From NCBI GenBank assembly GCA_963627915.1, contig CAVGCY010000056.1:25260-89259 (forward strand): a DNA stretch of 64,000 bases, in the 5' to 3' direction. A program made the translations under genes and the position numbers. Source of the DNA: CALACW01 sp963627915 (lineage in GTDB: Bacteria; Bacillota; Clostridia; Oscillospirales; Acutalibacteraceae). This document shows positions 34,147-42,361 of this stretch, in pieces (positions within the stretch are counted from its first letter, which is position 1; the number at the start of each line of letters is the position of its first letter). Below the pieces are notes generated by a model. That model was not told the DNA's origin. It made no database searches and was given only the letters and a program-made list of their open reading frames with translations.

Positions 34147-34169
34147 GCGATAAAATGTTGACAAACATT
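34147..34169. repeat. Right copy of the 23-bp direct repeat, in the pheST promoter
   Basis: Identical to 31854-31876. This copy supplies the -35 (TTGACA, 34158-34163) of the pheST promoter. Confidence 0.95.
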
Positions 34170-34186
34170 TTTTAATGTGCTAAACT
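34158..34186 (+). promoter_or_regulatory. Promoter of the pheST T-box transcript
   Basis: -35 TTGACA (34158-34163), 17-bp spacer, -10 TAAACT (34181-34186). Confidence 0.8.
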
Positions 34187-34192
34187 AACGTT

Positions 34193-34450
34193 GTCTTAAT
34201 ATGAAAATAACATTGACGGTGTGTAAGTAGCGCCGGCGGAAAATGCACAGAGAACGGACGTCATCGGCTGTAAGCGTCCCGTATTTCCCCGAATGTGAAT
34301 TTCAGCACCCGAGTTTTCCGTGAAAAGCGTGACGCGTTAAACGGAATGTACCCTCTGCATTAAAGAGGACCGAGAGCGGACATTTTGTCCGAACACGGGT
34401 GGTACCGCGGATTTATTACTCCGTCCCGATTTTTCGGGACGGAGTATTTT
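34193..34450 (+). promoter_or_regulatory. T-box riboswitch (tRNA-Phe responsive)
   Basis: The T-box sequence GGGTGGTACCGCG lies at 34397-34409 and is followed by a perfect 11-bp terminator, ACTCCGTCCCG (34418-34428) / CGGGACGGAGT (34435-34445), and a T-run. A TTC triplet at 34301-34303, in the context GTGAATTTCAGC, fits the Phe specifier. Uncharged tRNA-Phe should favour the antiterminator and turn on pheST. Confidence 0.95.
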
Positions 34451-34498
34451 TATTTTCATAACAGAAGTATATTATAAATTATGAAAGGATGTTTCAGC

Positions 34499-35530
34499 AT
34501 GGACGAAAATACCGGCAAAATTCAGCAGGCGTTTGAGGAACGCATTGCCGAAATAAAATCATCCGCAGAGCTTGAGCAGCTGCGAATCGACTTTCTCGGC
34601 AAAAAGGGTCACGTCGCGTCCCTCATGGGTTCGCTCAAATCCGTTGCACCGGAGAAGAAAAAGGAATTCGGACAGACTGTCAACAAATTAAAACAGCAGA
34701 TTGAAAATTCGATTCAGGACAAGCTTGAAAAGATTGCAAAGCTTGAGGAGCAGAGGCTCATAAATTCTGCGGAGGATTACGACGTAACTCTTCCCTCGGA
34801 GGCTGACAGAGGGTCGTTTCACCCGATTACGGTAATACAGCGCGAGGTTGAGGAAATTTTCCGCACAATGGGCTTTACGATAGAGGATTTCAAGGAGATA
34901 GTAAACGACTACGAATGTTTTGAGGCTCTCAATATTCCGAAGCACCATCCCGCAAGAGATATGCAGGATACGTATTACCTCTCAACGGGCGACCAGCTTC
35001 TCAAAACGCAGACATCCGCCGCTCAAAACGCCATTATGAAGAAATACGGCGCGCCTTTGAGAGCCGTTTTTCCGGGCAGATGCTTCAGAAACGAATCAAC
35101 CGACGCATGTCACGAAAACACGTTTTTCCAGATGGAGGGCATAATGATAGACGAGGATATCTCGATATCCAATCTTATCTACTTCATGAAAACTATGCTT
35201 TCAGAGGTATTTCAGGACGATATAACGGTAAGGCTGCGTCCCGGATTTTTCCCGTTCGTCGAACCCGGATTCGAGCTTGACATTCAGTGCCGCATATGCG
35301 GCGGCAAAGGCTGTCCCTCGTGCAAAAACTCCGGCTGGCTCGAACTTTGTCCGTGCGGTATGATTCATCCCAACGTTCTCGAAGCCGGCGGAATCGACCC
35401 CGAAAAATATACGGGCTTCGCATTCGGACTCGGACTTACAAGACTTGCGATGATGAAATACGGAGTTAAGGATATCAGAGTTTTCAACTCCGGCAATCTC
35501 AAAGCTTTGTCGCAGTTTGAGTCGAAATAA
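34499..35530 (+). CDS. pheS: Phenylalanyl-tRNA synthetase alpha subunit
   Basis: 343 residues. An N-terminal coiled-coil (about 10-85) binds tRNA-Phe; class II motifs follow: HPITVIQREVEEIFRTMGF, motif 2 around FPGRCFRNESTDACHENTFFQMEG (about 185-208) and motif 3 GFAFGLGLTRLAMMKYGV (about 312). A CRICGGKGCPSCKNSGW zinc-like segment sits near 262-280. The ATG at 34499 follows AAAGGATG; the ATG at 34481 lies within that ribosome site region and is less likely. Forms the alpha2beta2 enzyme with pheT. Confidence 0.97.
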   Translation: MDENTGKIQQAFEERIAEIKSSAELEQLRIDFLGKKGHVASLMGSLKSVAPEKKKEFGQTVNKLKQQIENSIQDKLEKIAKLEEQRLINSAEDYDVTLPSEADRGSFHPITVIQREVEEIFRTMGFTIEDFKEIVNDYECFEALNIPKHHPARDMQDTYYLSTGDQLLKTQTSAAQNAIMKKYGAPLRAVFPGRCFRNESTDACHENTFFQMEGIMIDEDISISNLIYFMKTMLSEVFQDDITVRLRPGFFPFVEPGFELDIQCRICGGKGCPSCKNSGWLELCPCGMIHPNVLEAGGIDPEKYTGFAFGLGLTRLAMMKYGVKDIRVFNSGNLKALSQFESK

Positions 35531-35545
35531 GGAGGGAGTTTAAAT

Positions 35546-37909
35546 ATGTTTATATCAATGAATTGGGTCAGGGAATTTGTCAATCTCGACGGTCTTGATC
35601 TTGAAAAGCTTATCCGCCGTTTTACTCTTTCCACGGCGGAGGTAGAGGATATTTATTATAAAGGCAACGATATAAAGGATGTTGTTGTCGGACAGATTCT
35701 GTCCGTTGAAAATCATCCCGATTCAAAAAAACTCCATTTGCTCAAGGTTGACGTCGGAAGCGAGGTTCTGGATATCGTATGCGGCGCGCCTAACGTTAAA
35801 CCCGGCATGAAAACGGCTGTCGCAAAGTGCGGCGGCAGAGTTCCCGCAGGTGAAATCAATAAAGCGACGCTGGCGGGCTTCGATTCGTACGGCATGTGCT
35901 GTTCGCAGGCGGAGCTTGGCATAAGCGACGACAATTCGGGCATATGGGAGATAACGGACGACTTAAAAAACGGAACGGATATTCTTGACGCATACCCGAT
36001 TAAGGATGTAGTATTTGAAGTTGATAACAAGTCGATAACGAACCGCCCCGACCTCTGGGGACATTACGGAATTGCAAGAGAATTTTCCGCAATCACAAAA
36101 AGACCGCTTAAGGACGTTGAAATATTTACCGATTCCTGCACCACGGGCGAGGCCGTTCCGGTAAGTGTTACGAGGGATGATCTTGTTTACAGATATATTT
36201 CTCTTAAAATTTCGGGAGTTACAAAGACCGTCAGCCCCATGGCAATGCAGATAAGGCTTTACTACTGCGGAATGAGGGGAATCAATCTCCTTGCTGACCT
36301 TACGAACTATGTAATGCTTGAGCTTGGTCAGCCCATGCATGCGTTTGACGCAAGAAAGATTGACGCTATAAAAATCGGCACGCCGGCAGAGCCTTTTAAA
36401 TTCAAAACTCTTGATAATATTGAACGCGATATCGATGAAAACACGCTTATGATTTACAATAACGATACACCCGTCGCCGTAGCGGGAGTTATGGGCGGAC
36501 TTGATTCCGAGATAGTCGGAACGACCGATTCCGTTGTTTTGGAGAGCGCAAACTTCGACGGCGTAAGCGTCAGAAAAACTTCGTCAAGACTTGCTCTGAG
36601 AACGGACGCAAGCATGCGTTATGAAAAGATTCTCGACCCCGAGCTTACGATGACTGCGACAAGGCGTTTCGTTAAATTATTAAAAGACGTCGACCCCGGA
36701 TGCTATATAGATTCCAAATTAAACGACGTTTATGTAAAGCATTATCCCGTCATTACGCTTACGTTTGACAAAAAATATGTCGACCGCTATACGGGCATAG
36801 AGATAAGCAACGAGCAGATTTTGGAAACGCTCGATTCGCTCGGATTCGACGCATCTTTTGACGGCGATAATTTTACAGTCGTCGTTCCCTCGTGGAGAGC
36901 GACGAAGGACGTTACAATCAAAGCCGATATTATCGAGGAAATTACCCGTATTTACGGCTATGACAACTTTAAAATCGTCACGACCCGTTCGCCGTTAAAG
37001 CCCGTACGCGCCGAGGTATGCAAAGACGAGGATTACAGAATCAAGGATCTGCTTGTCGATAAGTTCAATCTTCATGAGGTTCATTCGTACATCTGGTGCG
37101 ACGGTAAGAAGTATAAGAAGCTCGGAATTGACATTGAGGATAACGTAAGGATTCTCAATATCGCTTCCGCCGATAACGGAACTGTCAGAAATTCGATGAT
37201 TCCCACGCTCCTTTCCATGACCTACGAGAATAAATCGTACGCTCCCTCGTTCGGCATATTCGAGATAGGCAGGGTCACCGACGGTACCGCCGAAAACGGC
37301 TATTGCATCGAAAGAAAAAGGCTCGGAATCACTCTCTTCGACAAAACCGCAAGCGAAAAAGAGCTTTATTTCAAAATGCTTGCTATGGTCAAGTTCTTAT
37401 TCAAATCGATTAAAAAGGCTGAGCCGACGCTTGCAAAGTCAGAAACGCGGCACAGCTGGCAGCATCCGAAGAATACCGCCGAAATCACTTATGACGAGAG
37501 AAAATGCGGATATATCTGCACGCTTCATCCTACGGTAAATCAGAAGATTGATAAAAACGCTTCGATTGTCTGTGCGGAAATCGACCTTGACGAGTTTTAT
37601 CAGACAAAGGTATGCGATATGGAATTTATCGAGCCGTCGAAATTCCCTTCAATCGACGTTGATCTTTCACTTATCGTTTCCGAGGGACAGAGATACGCCG
37701 ATATCAGGAAGTGCTGGACTTCTCTCAATCTTGCCGACCTTAAATCCGATACGGTTATCGATATGTTCGAGCTTGCCGGAGTCAGAAGTATAACGGTTCG
37801 TCTTTCGTTCTCGTCAAACGACAGAACGCTGTCAATGGAGGAAATACAGGAGCAGACGGACAAAATACTTGAAAATCTCAAGACCATAGGCGTAACGCTT
37901 AAGGCGTAA
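35546..37909 (+). CDS. pheT: Phenylalanyl-tRNA synthetase beta subunit
   Basis: 787 residues, typical. Order: N-terminal B1, EMAP/tRNA-binding OB fold (about 40-150, VVGQILSVENHPDSKKLHLLKVDVG), B3/4 editing domain (about 215-385, GMRGINLLADLTNYVMLELGQPMHAFD), B5 (about 405-475), the inactive class II core (about 480-680) and the C-terminal ferredoxin-fold anticodon-binding domain (about 695-787, FPSIDVDLSLIVS). GGAGGG precedes the ATG. Fifteen bases after pheS. Confidence 0.97.
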   Translation: MFISMNWVREFVNLDGLDLEKLIRRFTLSTAEVEDIYYKGNDIKDVVVGQILSVENHPDSKKLHLLKVDVGSEVLDIVCGAPNVKPGMKTAVAKCGGRVPAGEINKATLAGFDSYGMCCSQAELGISDDNSGIWEITDDLKNGTDILDAYPIKDVVFEVDNKSITNRPDLWGHYGIAREFSAITKRPLKDVEIFTDSCTTGEAVPVSVTRDDLVYRYISLKISGVTKTVSPMAMQIRLYYCGMRGINLLADLTNYVMLELGQPMHAFDARKIDAIKIGTPAEPFKFKTLDNIERDIDENTLMIYNNDTPVAVAGVMGGLDSEIVGTTDSVVLESANFDGVSVRKTSSRLALRTDASMRYEKILDPELTMTATRRFVKLLKDVDPGCYIDSKLNDVYVKHYPVITLTFDKKYVDRYTGIEISNEQILETLDSLGFDASFDGDNFTVVVPSWRATKDVTIKADIIEEITRIYGYDNFKIVTTRSPLKPVRAEVCKDEDYRIKDLLVDKFNLHEVHSYIWCDGKKYKKLGIDIEDNVRILNIASADNGTVRNSMIPTLLSMTYENKSYAPSFGIFEIGRVTDGTAENGYCIERKRLGITLFDKTASEKELYFKMLAMVKFLFKSIKKAEPTLAKSETRHSWQHPKNTAEITYDERKCGYICTLHPTVNQKIDKNASIVCAEIDLDEFYQTKVCDMEFIEPSKFPSIDVDLSLIVSEGQRYADIRKCWTSLNLADLKSDTVIDMFELAGVRSITVRLSFSSNDRTLSMEEIQEQTDKILENLKTIGVTLKA

Positions 37910-37925
37910 AAAAATAAAATACGGA

Positions 37926-37957
37926 AAGGCGTTGACTTTTTACGGTCAGCGCCTTGT
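37926..37957 (+). terminator. Terminator of pheST
   Basis: AAGGCGtTGAC / GTCAgCGCCTT hairpin, 16 bases after the pheT stop, followed by a short T-rich run. Confidence 0.75.
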
Positions 37958-37965
37958 TATTATGT

Positions 37966-37999
37966 ATGTAAACAATAATTTGCAGATTATTGTTTACAT
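37966..37999 (-). terminator. Terminator overlapping the argD stop codon
   Basis: Perfect 14-bp palindrome arms ATGTAAACAATAAT (37966-37979) / ATTATTGTTTACAT (37986-37999). The argD stop codon lies in the right arm, so termination starts at the very end of the operon. Confidence 0.7.
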
Positions 38000-39153
38000 G
38001 CGTTTTTAATTATCTCCGTCGCCTGTTTCAGCTGTTCAAACGGAATATTCAGCGCGGGGAGAAGACGTACCTTGTCCTTTGCGGTAAGGCACAGCACGCC
38101 GTTATTCATGCATTCGGCTACAACGTCCTTCGCGCTCTTTTTTGTTTTGATTCCTATCATAAGCCCCATACCGCTGACGCATTCGACGCCGTCGGCGTTC
38201 GAAAGGGTTGAAAATACGTATTCGCTTTTCTTTTTGACTTCGTCCAAAAGAGAATCGTCAATACGGCTTAAAATACTGACCGCTCCGGCGCAGCATACGG
38301 GATTTCCGCCGAATGTGGAACCGTGGTCGCCGGCTTTTAATACGTTTTTGACTTTTTCGCCCATTATTGCCGCTCCTATAGGCAGACCGCCGCCGAGTCC
38401 CTTTGCCGTTGAAACTATATCGGGTTTAAGATTATAATTCATATACGCATAAAGACTGCCTGTCCTGCCGTTGCCCGTCTGAACCTCGTCGATAATCAGC
38501 GGAATATCGTTTTTTTCCGCTTCTTCCTGAGCGCAGAGCGCAAATTCCTTATCAAGCGCAATGACTCCGCCTTCACCCTGTACGATTTCGATCATTATGC
38601 CTGCGGGCTTTACTTTGCCGACAAGCCTTCTGAGTTCATCGCAGTCGTTTGCCGTACAGTAAACGAAGCCGTCCGTCAGCGGAGTGAAATCCTCGTGGAA
38701 TTTATCCTGTCCCGTGGCTGCGAGTGTTGTTATTGTTCTGCCGTGAAAGCTGTTTTTCAGCGTTATAATGGTATAATATTCCCTGCCCTTTTTGTCCTCG
38801 GAATATTTTCTTGCCGTTTTTATCGCGCACTCGTTTGCTTCCGCTCCGGAATTTGAAAAGAATACTTTCTTCATTCCCGTTCTTTCGCACATCATTTTTG
38901 CAAGCGTCGAACACGGCTCGGTATAATATAAATTTGAAGTGTGCTGAATTTTGTCAAGCTGGCATTCGACGGCCTTTTTCCATTCGCTGTCAGCGATTCC
39001 GAATGAAGTAACGCCGATTCCGCTGCCGAGGTCGATATATTCTCTGCCGTCGCTGTCAACGACTGTCGAGCCTTTTCCCGATACTATTTCTATCGGAAAC
39101 CGCGCATACGTATTCGCAACGTATAAATCATCGTTTTCTTTTATATAACTCAT
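37987..39153 (-). CDS. argD: Acetylornithine aminotransferase
   Basis: 388 residues, PLP fold type I. Signatures: FSNSGAEANECAIKTARKYS (about 98), IIDEVQTGNGRTGSLYAY (PLP Asp in DEVQ, about 213), and STAKGLGGGLPIGA with the Schiff-base Lys (about 245). Converts N-acetylglutamate semialdehyde to N-acetylornithine with glutamate. One base separates its ATG from the argB stop; its ribosome site AGAGGGACG lies in argB. Last gene of argCJBD. Confidence 0.95.
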   Translation of the reverse strand: MSYIKENDDLYVANTYARFPIEIVSGKGSTVVDSDGREYIDLGSGIGVTSFGIADSEWKKAVECQLDKIQHTSNLYYTEPCSTLAKMMCERTGMKKVFFSNSGAEANECAIKTARKYSEDKKGREYYTIITLKNSFHGRTITTLAATGQDKFHEDFTPLTDGFVYCTANDCDELRRLVGKVKPAGIMIEIVQGEGGVIALDKEFALCAQEEAEKNDIPLIIDEVQTGNGRTGSLYAYMNYNLKPDIVSTAKGLGGGLPIGAAIMGEKVKNVLKAGDHGSTFGGNPVCCAGAVSILSRIDDSLLDEVKKKSEYVFSTLSNADGVECVSGMGLMIGIKTKKSAKDVVAECMNNGVLCLTAKDKVRLLPALNIPFEQLKQATEIIKNACKQ

Positions 39154-39154
39154 T

Positions 39155-40021
39155 TTAAACGTCCCTCTTTACCATGGTTCCGGCGCCCTCATCTGTCAGA
39201 AGCTCCATGAGTATGGAGTGGTGAACCCTGCCGTCCATTATTATTACCTTGTCGACGCCCTTTGAAATAGCGTCGACGCAGCACTGAACCTTCGGAATCA
39301 TTCCGCCGGAGATTATGTTCTGTTCTCTTAATTTATGTGCGTCGGAAATTGTCATGTTCCTTATAAGCGTGGACGGGTCGTCCTTATCGAGCATTACGCC
39401 GGCTATATCGGTCATGAGAATAAGACGTTTTGCGCCTACCGCGCCTGCGATAAACGCCGCCGCTGTGTCCCCGTTTATGTTGTAGATATTTCCGTTTCTG
39501 TCAAATCCGAGCGTTGAAATAACGGGAATATAATTATTTTCGAGCAGATCGTTTACTATGCCGATATTTATTTTTTTGATATTTCCGACGTAGCCGAGGC
39601 GTTCGTCCTTCATTTCGGCTTCTATAAGCTTGCCGTCCATGCCCGAAATGCCCGCCGCCGCAGTGCCGAGCTGTTCGAGCATTGCGACAAGCGATTTATT
39701 GACCTTTCCGGCGAGAACCATCTGTACAATGTCGACTGTTTCACGGTCCGTAACGCGCAGCCCGTCGATAAATTCAGTTTTTTTGCCCAGTCTTGTCATC
39801 ATACCGCTTATTTCGGGGCCTCCGCCGTGAACGAGAACGACTTTGACTCCTACGAGCCTTAAAAGCGCGATATCCTCCATGACCTCAAGCTTTAATTTAT
39901 CGTCCGTCATGGCGTTTCCGCCGTATTTTACAACAACGACTTTTCCGTAATATTTCTGAATGTACGGCAGAGCCTGAGTTAAAACGCTTGCTCTCTGCGC
40001 GTTTGTAAATTCGTCCGTCAT
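39155..40021 (-). CDS. argB: Acetylglutamate kinase
   Basis: 288 residues of the amino-acid kinase family. VVKYGGNAM (about 32), LVHGGGPEISGMM (about 63-75) with the substrate-binding glycines, and GGMIPKVQCCVDAI near 230 are the known motifs. Phosphorylates N-acetylglutamate, usually the arginine-controlled step in cyclic pathways. Starts 4 bp inside argJ (ATGA overlap). Confidence 0.96.
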   Translation of the reverse strand: MTDEFTNAQRASVLTQALPYIQKYYGKVVVVKYGGNAMTDDKLKLEVMEDIALLRLVGVKVVLVHGGGPEISGMMTRLGKKTEFIDGLRVTDRETVDIVQMVLAGKVNKSLVAMLEQLGTAAAGISGMDGKLIEAEMKDERLGYVGNIKKINIGIVNDLLENNYIPVISTLGFDRNGNIYNINGDTAAAFIAGAVGAKRLILMTDIAGVMLDKDDPSTLIRNMTISDAHKLREQNIISGGMIPKVQCCVDAISKGVDKVIIMDGRVHHSILMELLTDEGAGTMVKRDV

Positions 40022-41241
40022 GTTCTGTAATCTCCGTTTATTTTTATATAATCATATGTGATGTCGCAGCCGAAGCACGTACATTCCGCCGAGCCTGCCT
40101 TCATGTCTATATCTATCGTAATATCGTGCTCGGTAAGGATTTTTTTTGCAAGCTCCTCGTCGAAATCAAGTCCCTCTCCGTTTTCGCATACGGGAATCGA
40201 GCCCGCACTGCTTTCAAATGCGATTGATACCTTTCCGGGGTCAAAATCCGCTCCCGAATATCCCATGGCGCACAGCACTCGTCCCCAGTTTGCGTCCGAG
40301 CCGAATATCGCCGCCTTTGTAAGAGTAGAGGAAATGACGGATTTTGAAACGGTCTGTGCCGTTTCCTCGTCGGAGGCGTTTTTTACTTTGCAGATAATAA
40401 GGTGCTTTGCGCCCTCGCCGTCGGACGCCATTTCCATCGAAATGCGAGTACACAGCTCCTTGAGAGCCGAAACAAATTCGCTGTACGCTTCGTTTTTCTC
40501 TGTAATAATGTCGTTTCCGGCCTTTCCGTTCGCCATAACGCAGCACGTATCGTTGGTCGAGGTATCGCCGTCGACGCTTATTCTGTTAAATGTGACCTTA
40601 ACGGTTTCGTTCAATGCTTCTTTAATCATGCCGGCGCTTATCGCGCAGTCGGTCGTTAAGAAGCACAGCATTGTTCCCATGTTCGGATGAATCATGCCCG
40701 AACCCTTTGCGATACCGCCGATTTTGACGCGCTTTCCGCCGACTGAGGTTTCAAGCGCAAGCTCTTTTTTTACCGTATCGGTCGTCATTATTGCCTTCGC
40801 CGCCGCGTCCGAACCTGCGTCGGAGCGCGATATGCTCTTATAAAGCTCCGGCATTCCGTTTTCGATTGCCGAAATGTTGAGAGGCTGACCGATAACTCCA
40901 GTGGAGGCTATTACGATGTCGTCTGTTTCGCAGCCTATCTCCTTTGCCGCCGCGGCGCACATTCTCAGTGCATATTCGTCACCGTGAGGGGCGCAGGCGT
41001 TTGCGATTCCGCTGTTGATTACGGCGGCTCTTGCCGTGCCGTCGGAAAGATGGGCAATGTCCGTTGTGATATGAGAAGCCTTCACTTTATTCTTGGTATA
41101 TACCGCCGCCGCAGTGCACTGAACGTCGGAAACGATCATTGCGACGTCCTTTTTATTTTTATTATGGGTTTTTACGCCCATATGGATTCCGCCGGCTTTA
41201 AAGCCCTCGGCGGCACAGATACCGCCGTTTATATATTTCAT
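40018..41241 (-). CDS. argJ: Bifunctional ornithine acetyltransferase / N-acetylglutamate synthase
   Basis: 407 residues. The self-cleavage site GTMLCFLTTDCAIS has the nucleophilic Thr (about 186) where alpha and beta subunits separate. HIT-like start GGICAAEGFKAGGIHMGVK and end ECTCFGCDITYDYIKINGDYRT match ArgJ. It recycles acetyl from N-acetylornithine to glutamate. ATG 41241 follows AAAGGGGAA; the longer frame to 41283 enters argC. Whether it is mono- or bifunctional cannot be told. Confidence 0.95.
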   Translation of the reverse strand: MKYINGGICAAEGFKAGGIHMGVKTHNKNKKDVAMIVSDVQCTAAAVYTKNKVKASHITTDIAHLSDGTARAAVINSGIANACAPHGDEYALRMCAAAAKEIGCETDDIVIASTGVIGQPLNISAIENGMPELYKSISRSDAGSDAAAKAIMTTDTVKKELALETSVGGKRVKIGGIAKGSGMIHPNMGTMLCFLTTDCAISAGMIKEALNETVKVTFNRISVDGDTSTNDTCCVMANGKAGNDIITEKNEAYSEFVSALKELCTRISMEMASDGEGAKHLIICKVKNASDEETAQTVSKSVISSTLTKAAIFGSDANWGRVLCAMGYSGADFDPGKVSIAFESSAGSIPVCENGEGLDFDEELAKKILTEHDITIDIDMKAGSAECTCFGCDITYDYIKINGDYRT

Positions 41242-41254
41242 TTCAATTCCCCTT

Positions 41255-42175
41255 TTATATGTTAAGTCCCGTTGTCTCGTCAAGACCCAGAACGATATTC
41301 ATGTTTTCTATTGCCGAGCCGCATGCGCCCTTGCCGAGATTGTCGAACAGAGCCGTAATTGTGATTCTATCATCGTTTCCGCATACGATAATTTCGAGCG
41401 AGTCAAGCCCTGCCTTTTCGTTTGCATATATTGTTGAGGGCGTTTTATCTTTGCTTCTGACGCTTATTAATTTGCTGTCTTTGTAAAATTCGCTCAGTGC
41501 ATGTCTTACGGAATCCGCCGTTCTCTTTTCGTTTGAGTCAAGAGCGACGGTTGTCGCCATACCTTCAAGATAATCGTCGACTACCGGACAGAATATCGGT
41601 TTATGCTCAAGCGAACACATTTTCCGCATTTCGGGCAGATGCTTATGCTCCTGTGACAGCGAGTAGATTCCGGGACTTGACATGAATGAAGTTTTTTCGT
41701 CCGATTCGTATTGCGTTATCATCTTTTTTCCGCCGCCGGAATAGCCTGTAAGCGAAAAGCATGCGAGTTTTTCGCCGGGGTCGATGATTCCGAGTTTAAC
41801 AAGCGGTGAAACGGAGCAAATGAATCCCGTTGCGTGACAGCCGGGGTTCGCAATTCTCTTTGAATTTCCGATTGTATCCATTCCGATAAGCTCCGGGAAA
41901 CCGTATGTCCAATCGTCCGAGCATCTGTGAGCGGTCGATGTGTCTATAACGCACGTCGTTTCATTTTCGATAAGCCCGGCCGATTCAACCGCGGCAGAAT
42001 CGGGCAGACAAAGGAACACAACGTCCGACATGTTCATAAGTCTTTTTTTCTCGGAGACGTCCTTACGTTTGTTTTCGTCGATTTCGATAATCTCAACGTC
42101 GTTTCTTTTTTTGAGCCGTTCGCGGATATTAAGTCCCGTTGTGCCTGCCGCGCCGTCGATAAATATCTTTTTCAT
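41255..42175 (-). CDS. argC: N-acetyl-gamma-glutamyl-phosphate reductase, type 2
   Basis: 306 residues, the short type 2 form. FIDGAAGTTGLNIRERL (4-20) is the NADPH-binding start, NPGCHATGFICSV (about 113) holds the catalytic Cys, and HKHLPEM (about 195) the catalytic His region. Reduces N-acetylglutamyl phosphate. ATG 42175 follows AAAGGAGAT; the frame to 42247 runs through the promoter and is discarded. First gene of argCJBD. Confidence 0.95.
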   Translation of the reverse strand: MKKIFIDGAAGTTGLNIRERLKKRNDVEIIEIDENKRKDVSEKKRLMNMSDVVFLCLPDSAAVESAGLIENETTCVIDTSTAHRCSDDWTYGFPELIGMDTIGNSKRIANPGCHATGFICSVSPLVKLGIIDPGEKLACFSLTGYSGGGKKMITQYESDEKTSFMSSPGIYSLSQEHKHLPEMRKMCSLEHKPIFCPVVDDYLEGMATTVALDSNEKRTADSVRHALSEFYKDSKLISVRSKDKTPSTIYANEKAGLDSLEIIVCGNDDRITITALFDNLGKGACGSAIENMNIVLGLDETTGLNI

Positions 42176-42218
42176 TACGGCATCTCCTTTTGTTGAATAA
42201 TTTTTAAGGATATTGAAT

Positions 42219-42247
42219 ATTCTATCATTAAATATTAGATAAGTCAA
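42219..42247 (-). promoter_or_regulatory. Promoter of argCJBD with ArgR-like palindromes
   Basis: Minus strand: -35 TTGACT (42242-42247), 17-bp spacer, -10 TAGAAT (42219-42224). GAATATTC overlaps the -10, and TGTATAATTATGCG lies just upstream (plus strand near 42269); both resemble the ARG-box half-site TGAATAATTATTCA. The argF promoter shares TTGACTTAT and TATAATTAT. ArgR control is inferred. Confidence 0.6.
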
Positions 42248-42319
42248 TGAATATATACACGAAATATGTATAATTATGCGTACTGTTTTTGTGTATATCT
42301 GTTTATAAACAAAAAACGA

Positions 42320-42350
42320 CGGAGAAACCTTATGAGATCCGGTTTCTCCG
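42320..42350 (-). terminator. Terminator of the secreted dockerin operon
   Basis: Perfect 10-bp stem CGGAGAAACC (42320-42329) / GGTTTCTCCG (42341-42350); the minus strand continues TCGTTTTTTG. Confidence 0.85.
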
Positions 42351-42361
42351 CGATTAAATTT

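Larger units (their letters stand above)
31854..34169. mobile_element. Restriction-modification unit inserted with 23-bp target duplication
   Basis: A compact block of about 2.3 kb holding only a methyltransferase and a restriction endonuclease, clearly richer in A+T than both flanks, bounded by an exact 23-bp direct repeat. Just inside each repeat is a perfect 14-bp hairpin (31879-31916 and 34108-34143). No transposase or integrase is present. Insertion of R-M genes with long target duplication has been described in Helicobacter; the same mechanism is inferred here. Confidence 0.75.

Noticed and set aside
31854..34169. Prophage or integrative element with attachment sites
   Set aside because: The unit holds only two genes and no integrase, and the repeat is not in a tRNA; simple insertion with target duplication fits better.
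40058..40690. 210-codon plus-strand frame
   Set aside because: Antisense to argJ.
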